NCBI RefSeq assembly: GCF_010993775.1
Contig: NZ_WOTO01000012.1
Coordinates: forward strand, 1 to 64,000
Reading direction: 5' to 3'
Source of the DNA: Fodinicola feengrottensis
GTDB taxonomy: Bacteria; Actinomycetota; Actinomycetes; Mycobacteriales; HKI-0501
Length of the DNA: 64,000 nucleotides
The notes below the pieces were generated by a model. The model searched no databases, was not told the origin of the DNA, and saw nothing but the letters and a program-made list of their open reading frames with translations. Shown here one piece after another: positions 48,463-56,393 of the stretch; the first letter of the stretch is position 1; each line of letters opens with the position of its first letter. The translations under genes were made by a program, and so were the position numbers.

Positions 48463-49716
48463 CTATTGTCCGGCCGCCAAAACCGTGCTCGGCGCGAGTT
48501 TGGCGGCCCGGGCCGCCGGAAACCACCCGGCGATGCCCCGGCTGCTGCCACCGCCGCGCCCAGCCCGAGACCCAGCGCCGGCCACGGCAGTTGCGGCGGC
48601 CAGTGGCTGATCAGCGCGTAGCAAGTGCTGACCCCGAGGCCAAGCACGATGCCGAACACCCCGCCGAGTCCGGAAAGCAGAATCGCCTCGGTGAGGAATT
48701 GGGTACGGATCTGCCCTCGCCGCGCGCCCAGCGCCCTTCGCAGGCCGATTTCCGGGGGGTTCTCTCCAGCACCGAGATCACCATCGTGTTGGCCACCCCG
48801 ACACCACCCACCAGTAGCGCGATCGCACCCAGCCCAAGGAAGAGCTGGACGAAGGTCGCGTCCGCCGACAACTGGGCGGCGAGCGCGTCCGACGGCCTAC
48901 TCACCGTGACCTGACTGGGATTTTCCGGGTTGACGCTCTGCGCGAGGACGTTGCGTACGTCCGCCACCGAGTCGTTGTCGCTGCGCTCGTACACGGTCGT
49001 GGGGTGGCCGTCGAACCCCAGCGCGCTGCCGGCGATGTCCCAGCCGACCATCGCGGCCCAGTCCAGGTCCGGCGCCAGCGTGATCGGCGCGAGAATGCCC
49101 ACCACGGTGAACCATTTGCCGCCGAGGTAGACCTGCACACCCGGAGCGTCGATGCCGAGCTGACGGGCCGCTTGAGCGCCCAGCACGACGGCCGGGAAAT
49201 GCGCGGTGGCCGGGTTCAGCCAGACGCCTTTGGCGAGATGACCGGAAATAGTGCCGAGCAGGTTGAGTTTGACCGCGGTGACCTTGATGTTCCCGCTCGC
49301 CAGCCGGTTGATTTTGTCGTTGCGGTAGACATTCGCGTTTTCCACGTTGCCAATCGCACTGGCGGTCTGGACGGGACCGATCCGCTGGACCATGCCGACC
49401 GCGTCCTTGGGCAGTTTGGCGTTGCCACCGAAAATGTCCTTGCCGGGGCCGACGGTCAGCAGGTTGGTGCCGAGTTGTTTGAGCTGGTCGTTGAGTTTGG
49501 CGTGGCTCGCGGTGCTGATGCCGAGCACACCGCGACCATCGCGGCCACCCCGATCCCGATGCCCAGCGCGGAAAGGATGGCGCGGGTGGGCCGCCCGACC
49601 AGGCCGGCGAGCCCGGCCCGGATGAGATCGACGGGTGCTTGCCGGGCCCTGCCCGGAATCTCGGTCACGCTGTGGCTGGTCGCCGTCCGCAGGGCACGGC
49701 CTGGCATGTCGGTCAC
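48463..49716 (-). CDS. MacB/FtsX-type ABC permease, frame broken
   Basis: About 418 residues. N-terminal helix after [21 protein letters not shown], long extracytoplasmic domain (about 49490-48870), then three C-terminal helices ([58 protein letters not shown]). Breaks near 49530 and near 48760. Start overlaps the ATPase stop (ATGA). Last gene of the lipoprotein-adaptor-ATPase-permease operon. Confidence 0.87.
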
Positions 49717-50393
49717 TGCCGCCTCCCGCTGTCGTGCCGCACTTCGCCGTCCAGGATCGCGACTGTACGAGGCATCTCCTGCGCGATGGCGTGGTCATGG
49801 GTGATGACCGCGATGGTGGCCCCTTCCGCGTTCAGGTCATGGAAAAGTCCGAGGACACCGCGACCGGACGCGGAGTCGAGCGCGCCGGTCGGCTCGTCCG
49901 CGAGCAGGATCGACGGCTCGCCGGCGAGCGCGCGGGCGATCGCGACCCGCTGGTTCTCGCCGCCGGACAGTTCCCGCGGCCGGTGCGTGAGCCGGTGGCC
50001 CAGGCCCACCCGGTGCAGCGCCTCGGTCGCCCTTCTGCGTCGCTCAGCGGGCCGGATTCCCTGATACAGCAAGCCAGCGGCGACGTTTTCCACCGCCGAC
50101 AAATACGACGTGAGGAAGAACCGCTGGAACACGAAACCGACCCAGTGCGCTCGTACGGCCGACAACTGCCGGTCCGGCAGGTGCGCGACATCGTGGCCGT
50201 TGACGCGTACGACACCCTCGGTCGGATGGTCCAGCGTGCCCATCATCTGCAGCAATGTTGACTTGCCGGAGCCCGATGGTCCGACCACGGCGAGCAGTTC
50301 TCCGGACTGGATGCGCAAAGAAACCGAACGCAGTGCGCGTACGTCGCCGGGATATGTTTTGCTGACCCCGGAAAGCTCGATCACCGGTGTCAT
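49713..50393 (-). CDS. MacB/LolD-type ABC ATP-binding protein
   Basis: Intact, 226 residues. Walker A GPSGSGKST, Q-loop FVFQRFFL, signature LSGGENQRVAIARAL (Glu in place of Gln), Walker B ILLADEPTGALDS and H-loop TVTHD-like ITHDHAIA. Start overlaps the adaptor stop; works with the FtsX-type permease downstream. Confidence 0.93.
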   Translation of the reverse strand: MTPVIELSGVSKTYPGDVRALRSVSLRIQSGELLAVVGPSGSGKSTLLQMMGTLDHPTEGVVRVNGHDVAHLPDRQLSAVRAHWVGFVFQRFFLTSYLSAVENVAAGLLYQGIRPAERRRRATEALHRVGLGHRLTHRPRELSGGENQRVAIARALAGEPSILLADEPTGALDSASGRGVLGLFHDLNAEGATIAVITHDHAIAQEMPRTVAILDGEVRHDSGRRQ

Positions 50394-51457
50394 TCGGCGG
50401 CCACCGTGATCTTCATGCCCTCGGTCACCCCGGCGCCGGAGACCTCCACCCGGTCGCCGGCGTACATGCCGGTGGTGACTGGGACCAGTCGCCGGCCAGC
50501 CGGCGTCACCTGCTGGACGGCGTACCCGCCCTCGGCCAGCGCGAGCAACGCAGACACCGGCACGGTCAGCACCTTTTCCTTGTGTTCGGCGACAAACAGC
50601 ACCTGTACGGGTGCTTGGTCCAGCACTGTCCCACCTGCGCCCAGGGTGATCGTCACCGCGACAGTAGGCCCTGAGTTGGAGTCCGGACCATTGGGTGACG
50701 GAGTCGTCGCGATCGCACCGACCGAGGAGATCTTTCCCGGGACATTGCTGCCGTCCGGCATGGTCACCGTCACCGCACCGCCAGCCTGCGCCTCACTTTG
50801 CTTGTCCACCGGCATTTTCACGGTCACCACCCGCTGTGTCCCGGAGGCGTCGAGGATTTTTCCCTGCGCGGGCTGGCCCAACACGCCACTGACCCCGGTC
50901 ACCCTCAGGTCGCCGGACTGCAACACCACCGACGCCGGATCGATCCGACCGGTTTCCGGGACAGCCAAGGATTTCTGCCACTTCTTGACTGCGGTCGTGG
51001 TGGCGTCGGTGAATTCCTTGTTCGGCGTACGTACGGTGGAAATATCCGAGGTCGGACAGGTTCTGTTCCAGCTCCTTCACGTCCACGCCGTCGCTCATGC
51101 CGGCCGCGAGGGGCCGCCAGAACGGGGGGTGGATCCGCGCAGCAACGGGACCGGCTGGTTATTCACCCGATAAACCGTTTCGCCCTGGCCAATCACCTTG
51201 CCCACCGAAGGTAACCAGGTGATGATCCCAGCGCCGGCCGCGGACACGGTGAATCCGCCGCCGTAGCCCAAGGTTCCGGCCACGCTGTCCTGTCGTACGA
51301 GATCCTGCCTGGTCACCGCCGTGGTCGGCGCCGCCAGCGGCTGGTTGTTGGCCGCGCTGGCCCCTTGGTCCCGGGTGGCGATCAGCACGGCACCGCCAGC
51401 GCCGGCGGCGACCACCGTTCCGAGGGCCGCGAAAATGACATTTCTGCGCGTCGTCAT
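50390..51457 (-). CDS. Peptidoglycan-binding/HlyD-like periplasmic adaptor, frame broken
   Basis: About 356 residues. N-terminal anchor (VIFAALGTVVAAGAGGAVLIA), then a stretch GIITWLPSVGKVIGQGETVYRVNNQPVPLL, a peptidoglycan-binding repeat DVKELEQNLSDLGY, and an adaptor barrel (QAGGAVTVTMPDGSNVPGKI, GMYAGDRVEVSGAGVTEGM). Breaks near 51120, 51045 and 50980. Such proteins link MacB-like pumps to the cell wall in Gram-positive bacteria. Starts and stops overlap both neighbours. Confidence 0.82.
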
Positions 51458-51948
51458 TTGCCGGTCGCTTCTTTCTCACATTTCTGGAAAGTTGGCGCGT
51501 CCTTCTCGTCGATGGTGGTGCCTTCACGTGGGTCGTCGGAGACCTTGATGCCGTGGGCACGCAAGCACTTGTTGAACTTCAACCGCACCTGCGGATCGCT
51601 CATCGTGCCGGGCCCGCTCGGCGGTGGCGGCGGCGCGTACTTCTGGCACGCCTCGTAGGCCTTGGTGGTCTTGTCGCCGTCCTCGCCGGCCGGGATCGCC
51701 TGGGTCGCGCCGGCCGGCATTTTCGGGTCCGGGTCGGGCATATCGACACCATGCGCGCGCATGCAGCCGGAGAACTTCAAGGCCCGCTGATAAGCGTCGG
51801 TGGGCACGTCGTTGCCGCTGTTACCGGTCGCGTTCGCGCTGGGAGTGCCGACCGAGGCCACCGGCGTCTTGGATCCGCCGCCGCAGGCCGAGAGTGTGAC
51901 CACCGCGACGGACAGGACGACGAGAGTGGAAATCCGAATGATCTTCAT
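51454..51948 (-). CDS. Lipoprotein with duplicated Cys-x-x-x-His-Gly motif
   Basis: Intact, 164 residues. Lipobox LSAC with lipidated Cys22. The mature part holds the repeats GCMRAHGVDMPDP and KCLRAHGIKVSDDP plus single cysteines in YEACQKYAP and TFQKCEKEA, suggesting two disulfides or a metal site. A Pro run (PPPPPSGPG) separates the halves. Its stop overlaps the adaptor start, so it opens the operon. Small CMRxHG lipoproteins often accompany MacAB-like operons in actinobacteria; role unknown. Confidence 0.8.
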   Translation of the reverse strand: MKIIRISTLVVLSVAVVTLSACGGGSKTPVASVGTPSANATGNSGNDVPTDAYQRALKFSGCMRAHGVDMPDPDPKMPAGATQAIPAGEDGDKTTKAYEACQKYAPPPPPSGPGTMSDPQVRLKFNKCLRAHGIKVSDDPREGTTIDEKDAPTFQKCEKEATGK

Positions 51949-52057
51949 GTTGGGATTTCTAGTCGCGATGGCGTTACAGCGACGTTTCGATAGATGGGAA
52001 CGTTAGTGAAACATCGGACATGACAGCATCGGAGCAGTCACGAAAAGGAGAGTGCCG

Positions 52058-53209
52058 ATGACCGCGCGTGCTCGGCTGGTCCTGGCCTTCGGGGCCCTTT
52101 ATGTCGCCGGCGGCATCGCACTGATCGCCGCCATCTATTTCCTCGTCCAAGCCAACCTGGTTCACCAGCTGAGCGACACGATCATGGTGGCGGCTGTCAA
52201 GGCAACGCCCGGAGACTACACGGGCTATCAACCGACTTATCCGACCTACCCGGCAGTGCCGGCCGCCCACGGGATCGCGCTGGCCCACGTTGCGGAGGCG
52301 TCCGGGCAGACTGTGCTGACGAAGCTGTTGCTGACCTCCGGGTTGTCGTTGCTGATCATGACGATCCTGTCGCTGGTCATGATCTGGTGGTTGTCTGGGC
52401 GGGTTCTGCGGCCCGTGCACGAGATCAGTGCGTTGGCCCGCCGGCTGTCGTCGCAGAGCCTGCATGAGCGGATCGAGATGGGTGGCCCGAAAGACGAGCT
52501 GACGGAGTTGGCGGACACTTTCGACGCGATGCGGGAACGGCTGGAACGGTCCTTCGAGAGCCAGCGCAGGTTCGTCGCGAACGCCTCACACGAGTTGCGT
52601 ACGCCGGTGGCCGTGCAGCGAACGGCGATCCAGGTCGGGCTGGCCGATCCGACCCCACGGCAGCTGGTGAAGACCAGGGAAAGCCTGCTGGAAGCGAACC
52701 GGCGGATCGAGCACCTGCTGGACAGCCTGCTGGTGCTGGCCCGCAGCGACCGCGGGCTGGACCACCGCGAGCCGGTCGACCTGACCAAGGCCGTTGATCG
52801 CCGGATCTCCGTACACACGGCGGCCGCGGCGGCGCGTGGGGTCGAGATCGAAGCGAGCCTGGACGACTGTTGGGTGGCTGGCGACCCGGCGCTGTTGGAT
52901 CAGCTCGTGGACAACCTGGTTGGGAACGCGATCCGGCACAACGTGGACGGCGGGCACGTCGCCATTCGTACCAGCCAGGACGACGGCCTGGTCGTCAGCA
53001 ACAGCGGCCCGAATGTGCCGGACGAGCTGGTGGGCAGGCTTTTCCAGCCGTTCCAGCGTGGCGACGGTCGGACGATCGCGGCCGGCAGCGGTCTTGGACT
53101 GTCCATTGTGGAGTCGATCGCACACGCGCACGACGGCACCGTCCAGGCCAGCCCGCGTCCCACCGGCGGTCTGGACGTCACCGTGTCGCTGCCGGCCGCG
53201 CCCTCGTGA
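52058..53209 (+). CDS. OmpR-type sensor histidine kinase
   Basis: Intact, 383 residues. Two membrane helices (about 7-27 and 91-113) flank a short extracellular loop with a Tyr/Pro stretch (GYQPTYPTYPAVPA). HAMP domain, HisKA FVANASHELRTPVAVQRTA with the phospho-histidine, N-box LVDNLVGNAIRHN, G-box GSGLGLSIVESIAHAHDG. ATG 52058 follows AAAAGGAG. Divergent from the lipoprotein-ABC operon, which it likely controls with the regulator at 46374. Confidence 0.92.
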   Translation: MTARARLVLAFGALYVAGGIALIAAIYFLVQANLVHQLSDTIMVAAVKATPGDYTGYQPTYPTYPAVPAAHGIALAHVAEASGQTVLTKLLLTSGLSLLIMTILSLVMIWWLSGRVLRPVHEISALARRLSSQSLHERIEMGGPKDELTELADTFDAMRERLERSFESQRRFVANASHELRTPVAVQRTAIQVGLADPTPRQLVKTRESLLEANRRIEHLLDSLLVLARSDRGLDHREPVDLTKAVDRRISVHTAAAAARGVEIEASLDDCWVAGDPALLDQLVDNLVGNAIRHNVDGGHVAIRTSQDDGLVVSNSGPNVPDELVGRLFQPFQRGDGRTIAAGSGLGLSIVESIAHAHDGTVQASPRPTGGLDVTVSLPAAPS

Positions 53210-53211
53210 GA

Positions 53212-53244
53212 ACCGACCCGCCCCGGTGGTGGCGGCGGGTCGGT
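53212..53244. terminator. Perfect 11-bp hairpin between the kinase and lexA
   Basis: ACCGACCCGCC (53212-53222) and GGCGGGTCGGT (53234-53244), 11-base loop, between convergent genes. Confidence 0.7.
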
Positions 53245-53254
53245 CGTACCGGCG

Positions 53255-54061
53255 TCAGAGCCGGCGCAGCACCGTGACGACTCGGCCGAGGATGGTCGCG
53301 TCGTCGCCGGGGATCGGCTCATACGCAGGGTTGTGCGGGATCAGCCAGACGTGGCCCTCGCGGCGGCGGAACGTCTTGACGGTGGCCTCGCCGTCGATCA
53401 TCGCGGCCACCACGTCGCCGTTCTCGGCCACCGGCTGCTGCCGGACCACCACCCAGTCGCCGTCGCAGATGGCCGCCTCGATCATCGAGTCACCGGCCAC
53501 CTTCAGCAGGAACAGTTCGCCGTCGCCGACGATCTCGCGGGGCAGCGGGAAGATGTCCTCGACGGCCTGTTCGGCCAGGATCGGGCCGCCGGCCGCGATC
53601 CGGCCGAGCACCGGCACATAGGTCGGGGTGGGCCGCTCGGTGACCTCCGCGGTGCCGTCGGCGCTGGCCACCGCGCCGAGCCGGTGCGGGCTTCGCACGT
53701 CCACCGCGCGCGGCCGGTTCGGGTCGCGGCGCAGGAAGCCCTTGCGCTGCAGCGCGGACAGCTGGTGCGCGACGCTGGACGGTGAGGCCAGGCCGACCGC
53801 GTCACCGATCTCCCGGACGCTGGGCGGATAGCCGCGGCGCTCCACCGAGTCGCGGATCACCGCGAGGATGCGGTTCTGCCGCTGCGTCAGGCCGGCCGGG
53901 TCCGGCGGGCCGTCCGGGAAGGTGCTGACCTTGTTCTCGGTGCTCGCGGCCTTCGCCTGCGGCTGGACACTGTCGTCGGACACCTTCGCGGTCTTGGCCG
54001 GCCCCTTGGACCCCTTGCTGGCGCGTCCTGTCTTACCAGCGGCCCGTGTCTCGTTCGACAC
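53255..54061 (-). CDS. lexA: SOS repressor LexA
   Basis: Intact, 268 residues, longer than the enterobacterial form because of a Lys/Ala-rich N-terminal extension. Helix-turn-helix [25 protein letters not shown]; self-cleavage between Ala and Gly in RIAAGGP; catalytic Ser in GDSM and Lys in ATVKTFRR. Three SOS boxes lie upstream, shared with the divergent LysM gene, so it is autoregulated. Confidence 0.96.
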   Translation of the reverse strand: MSNETRAAGKTGRASKGSKGPAKTAKVSDDSVQPQAKAASTENKVSTFPDGPPDPAGLTQRQNRILAVIRDSVERRGYPPSVREIGDAVGLASPSSVAHQLSALQRKGFLRRDPNRPRAVDVRSPHRLGAVASADGTAEVTERPTPTYVPVLGRIAAGGPILAEQAVEDIFPLPREIVGDGELFLLKVAGDSMIEAAICDGDWVVVRQQPVAENGDVVAAMIDGEATVKTFRRREGHVWLIPHNPAYEPIPGDDATILGRVVTVLRRL

Positions 54062-54234
54062 CGTGTCCTCCCACGCTCGTCAATAGCCGACTCACGCCGA
54101 CTCACCGCCATCGACCGGTCATCGCCGCCGCCGGTGAGCGCTCACCCGCGGTGCCCGCGGCGGCGCCCACAGCTGCGGGCCACCGGCTCGATGGCTACCG
54201 GCGGACCCGACGCTAGCCACCCGTACCGACAATT

Positions 54235-54250
54235 TCAAACATCTGTTCGA
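54235..54250. promoter_or_regulatory. SOS box 1
   Basis: TCAAACATCTGTTCGA differs from the actinobacterial LexA consensus TCGAACNNNNGTTCGA at one position. It lies on the lexA side of the lexA-LysM intergenic region. Confidence 0.85.
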
Positions 54251-54300
54251 AGACACGCCGGGCGGCACTCGATTTTGTCGCACCCTCCTGGTAGACAAAC

Positions 54301-54332
54301 CCGAACAGCTGTTCTATCGAACGCGCGTTCGG
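54301..54332. promoter_or_regulatory. SOS boxes 2 and 3, directly abutting
   Basis: CCGAACAGCTGTTCTA (54301-54316) and TCGAACGCGCGTTCGG (54317-54332) are two LexA-type palindromes with no gap, 33 bases before the LysM start. Confidence 0.85.
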
Positions 54333-54364
54333 GTTCACGGTCTGGCTGAGTGGAGTGAGACGGC

Positions 54365-54940
54365 ATGACGGAGATGGCGACAACGGAGCTCACGGCGATC
54401 CGAGCCGGCCTGCGTGCGCTCGATCACCGAAGCGTCGCGAGGGTGACGGAGGATCCGATGACGATGACCAGCGAGGCGTTGGCTCCGGTGATCGAGCTGT
54501 TTCCGGGGCGGTTCTCGACGCAGCCCCTGGAACAGGTCGTGCCCGAGCTCGACCCGCGGGTGCGGGAGCAGGCGATGTGGCGGCACCCGGCCGGCAAGGG
54601 CCGCCGGGTGATCGTCGGGCAGCACGGCCGACGCACTGGGCGGCACCCGGGCCTGCGGCTGACCCGGCGCGGCCGGGCCGTGCTGGTGATCGCCCTGGTG
54701 CTGCTGGCCGCCGGCGCCGCCTTCTGGTCGGCCCGCGCGATGGCCGCCCAGGAGAACCCGTCCAGCGCACCGGCGAGCGTTGTGGTCCAGCCCGGCCAGT
54801 CCCTGTGGTCGATCGCCGTGCGATATGACCCGAGCCGCGACCCGTCGTCGGTGATTCGCGATATCCAGCGGCTCAACGGGCTGTCCGGGTTGACGGTGTG
54901 GGCTGGGTATCGCCTGGTCCTACCGCCTCGTTCTGCTTAG
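54365..54940 (+). CDS. LysM membrane protein, SOS-controlled; candidate division inhibitor
   Basis: Intact, 191 residues. A basic segment (GRRTGRHPGLRLTRRGRA) precedes one membrane helix (about 102-122). The extracellular part is a single LysM domain: VVVQPGQSLWSIAVRYDPS to GLTVWAGYRLVLPP. This layout and its position divergent from lexA with SOS boxes match the cell-division suppressors of Gram-positive bacteria (YneA, DivS-like). By analogy it halts septation during DNA damage; this is inference. Confidence 0.85.
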   Translation: MTEMATTELTAIRAGLRALDHRSVARVTEDPMTMTSEALAPVIELFPGRFSTQPLEQVVPELDPRVREQAMWRHPAGKGRRVIVGQHGRRTGRHPGLRLTRRGRAVLVIALVLLAAGAAFWSARAMAAQENPSSAPASVVVQPGQSLWSIAVRYDPSRDPSSVIRDIQRLNGLSGLTVWAGYRLVLPPRSA

Positions 54941-55101
54941 TTTTTGGCTGGTTTGGCTCGAAGGTCACGGGCGGCGGTTGCCTCTGAGGAGAGGTAGATC
55001 CCGCGCTGCTCACTTGGTGAGTTGGGTGTCGTTTCGTACGGGCGCGGTGGGTTGGGCTGGTTCAGTGCCCCGTTTGTTCCGTTGGGATGGTTGGCCCTTC
55101 G

Positions 55102-55162
55102 CGAGGGTGACGTTGTAGAGGTGACAAACCAGGGCATTCCACCGCCTACAACGTCACCCTCG
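55102..55162. repeat. Perfect 17-bp inverted repeat after the LysM gene
   Basis: Arms 55102-55118 and 55146-55162 with a 27-base loop; the right arm abuts repeat copy B. Possible terminator or the border of the repeat. Confidence 0.6.
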
Positions 55163-55265
55163 GCTGGATTTTCGTCGAATGCGGGACTTTGTCCTGCGGT
55201 CGACGTCGAGTGTGAGGTTTTGTGCCGCGCTCGACGCTGGACCCGTTGCCGGTGGGGCTGATGTG
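55160..55265 (+). repeat. Dispersed double-hairpin repeat, copy B (family R1)
   Basis: CGGCTGGATTTTCGTCGAATG, two hairpins with TTTGT and TTTTGT loops, then CGCTGGACCCGTTGCCGGTG. Nearly the same as copy A at 25702. It lies in the 795-base gap between the LysM gene and nrdR; apart from the inverted repeats listed here I see no gene in that gap. Confidence 0.8.
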
Positions 55266-55306
55266 CCTACCGAGGCGTCCCAGTCCCGCCTGCCGGGACG
55301 CTCGAT

Positions 55307-55389
55307 GTTGATCTTGGTTAGTTAGCCCGTACGAAGTGGACATTTTGTCGATTTGTCCGATTCGTGCGGGCCAACTAACCAAGATCAAC
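55307..55389. repeat. 83-bp long hairpin, 29-bp arms
   Basis: Arms 55307-55335 and 55361-55389 match at 27 of 29 positions; the interior again pairs GGACA with TGTCC. It contains GTTGATCTTGG, also seen at 42186. Noncoding. Confidence 0.65.
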
Positions 55390-55605
55390 AAAATGTAGCG
55401 GTACATCGGCGTCGCGGGCGGTCGGGTCGGGGGATGTGGAGCGCTGATTGTGGGGCATGCGGGCGGCGGGGCGACTGGGGGGGAGCGGCGGGAAAAGTGG
55501 ATGTCTGGAATGTCCGGTGTGTTGCGCGTGTCACCACTTGCTTGCGGTTGCGGCGGTCTCGGCATAGCCTTCAAACCCAACATCTAGTAGTTACATGCGT
55601 GTAAG

Positions 55606-55680
55606 TCATCCACAGCTAGTGGAGGGTTACATACACCTCGTGCACAGCTTCTGCACAACCTGTCCACACATTGCTCCACA
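55606..55680. promoter_or_regulatory. Three DnaA-box-like 9-mers before nrdR
   Basis: TCATCCACA (55606-55614), CTGTCCACA (55660-55668) and TGCTCCACA (55672-55680), each one or two changes from TT(A/G)TCCACA. They may be DnaA sites controlling nrdR-nrdJ. Confidence 0.35.
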
Positions 55681-55735
55681 GGACGGGGTTGGGCGGCGCT
55701 GAAGCGGGGTAGGTAGAGGAGTGGGGGAGGTAGCC

Positions 55736-56259
55736 GTGCGGTGTCCGTACTGTCGGCATCCGGAGTCGCGAGTGGTCGACTCGCGGGAGGCCGACGAGGG
55801 CGCGGCGATCCGTCGCCGGCGTTCGTGCCAGGAGTGCGGTCGGCGGTTCACGACGGTCGAAGAGGCTGTGCTGGCGGTGGTGAAGCGCAGTGGCGCGAGC
55901 GAGCCGTTCAGCCGGAACAAGATCATCAACGGGGTCCGGCGGGCGTGCCAGGGCCGGCCGGTGGATGACGACGCGTTGGCGCTGTTGGCGCAGCGGGTCG
56001 AGGACTCGGTACGGGCCACCGGCAGCGCCGAGATCGGACGCACGACGTGGGGCTGGCGATCCTGGGCCCGCTCCGTGAGCTCGATGAGGTGGCCTATTTG
56101 CGCTTCGCGAGCGTTTACCGCGGGTTCGACTCGCTCGACGACTTCGAGTCCGAGATCGCCGCGCTGCGGACCGACCGGAGCCAGAAGCGCGGCGACCACG
56201 CCGTCGGCGCGCCGTCGCCGCGGCAGCCGGACGCGGACAGCGCGGGAGCGACCAGATGA
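55736..56259 (+). CDS. nrdR: Transcriptional repressor NrdR, frame broken
   Basis: ATP-cone repressor of ribonucleotide reductase genes. Zinc ribbon [18 protein letters not shown] and [13 protein letters not shown], then the ATP-cone ([16 protein letters not shown]). One base is lost near 56045; the rest ([20 protein letters not shown]) is in the next frame to 56259. GTG 55736 follows GGGAGG. The tail after about residue 150 is longer than usual and hydrophilic. 134 bases upstream of nrdJ. Confidence 0.95.
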
Positions 56260-56393
56260 CCGCGGTGGATGGGGACAGAGCACGTGGGGACATAAGTGGA
56301 GCCGGCGGCGGCCAGGGCGCACAGCGGGGAGCGGTGGGCCGTCAGATCGGCGTTCGGGGCAGATTCCAGCGTAGAAAGGCAGGGGGGAACGTC

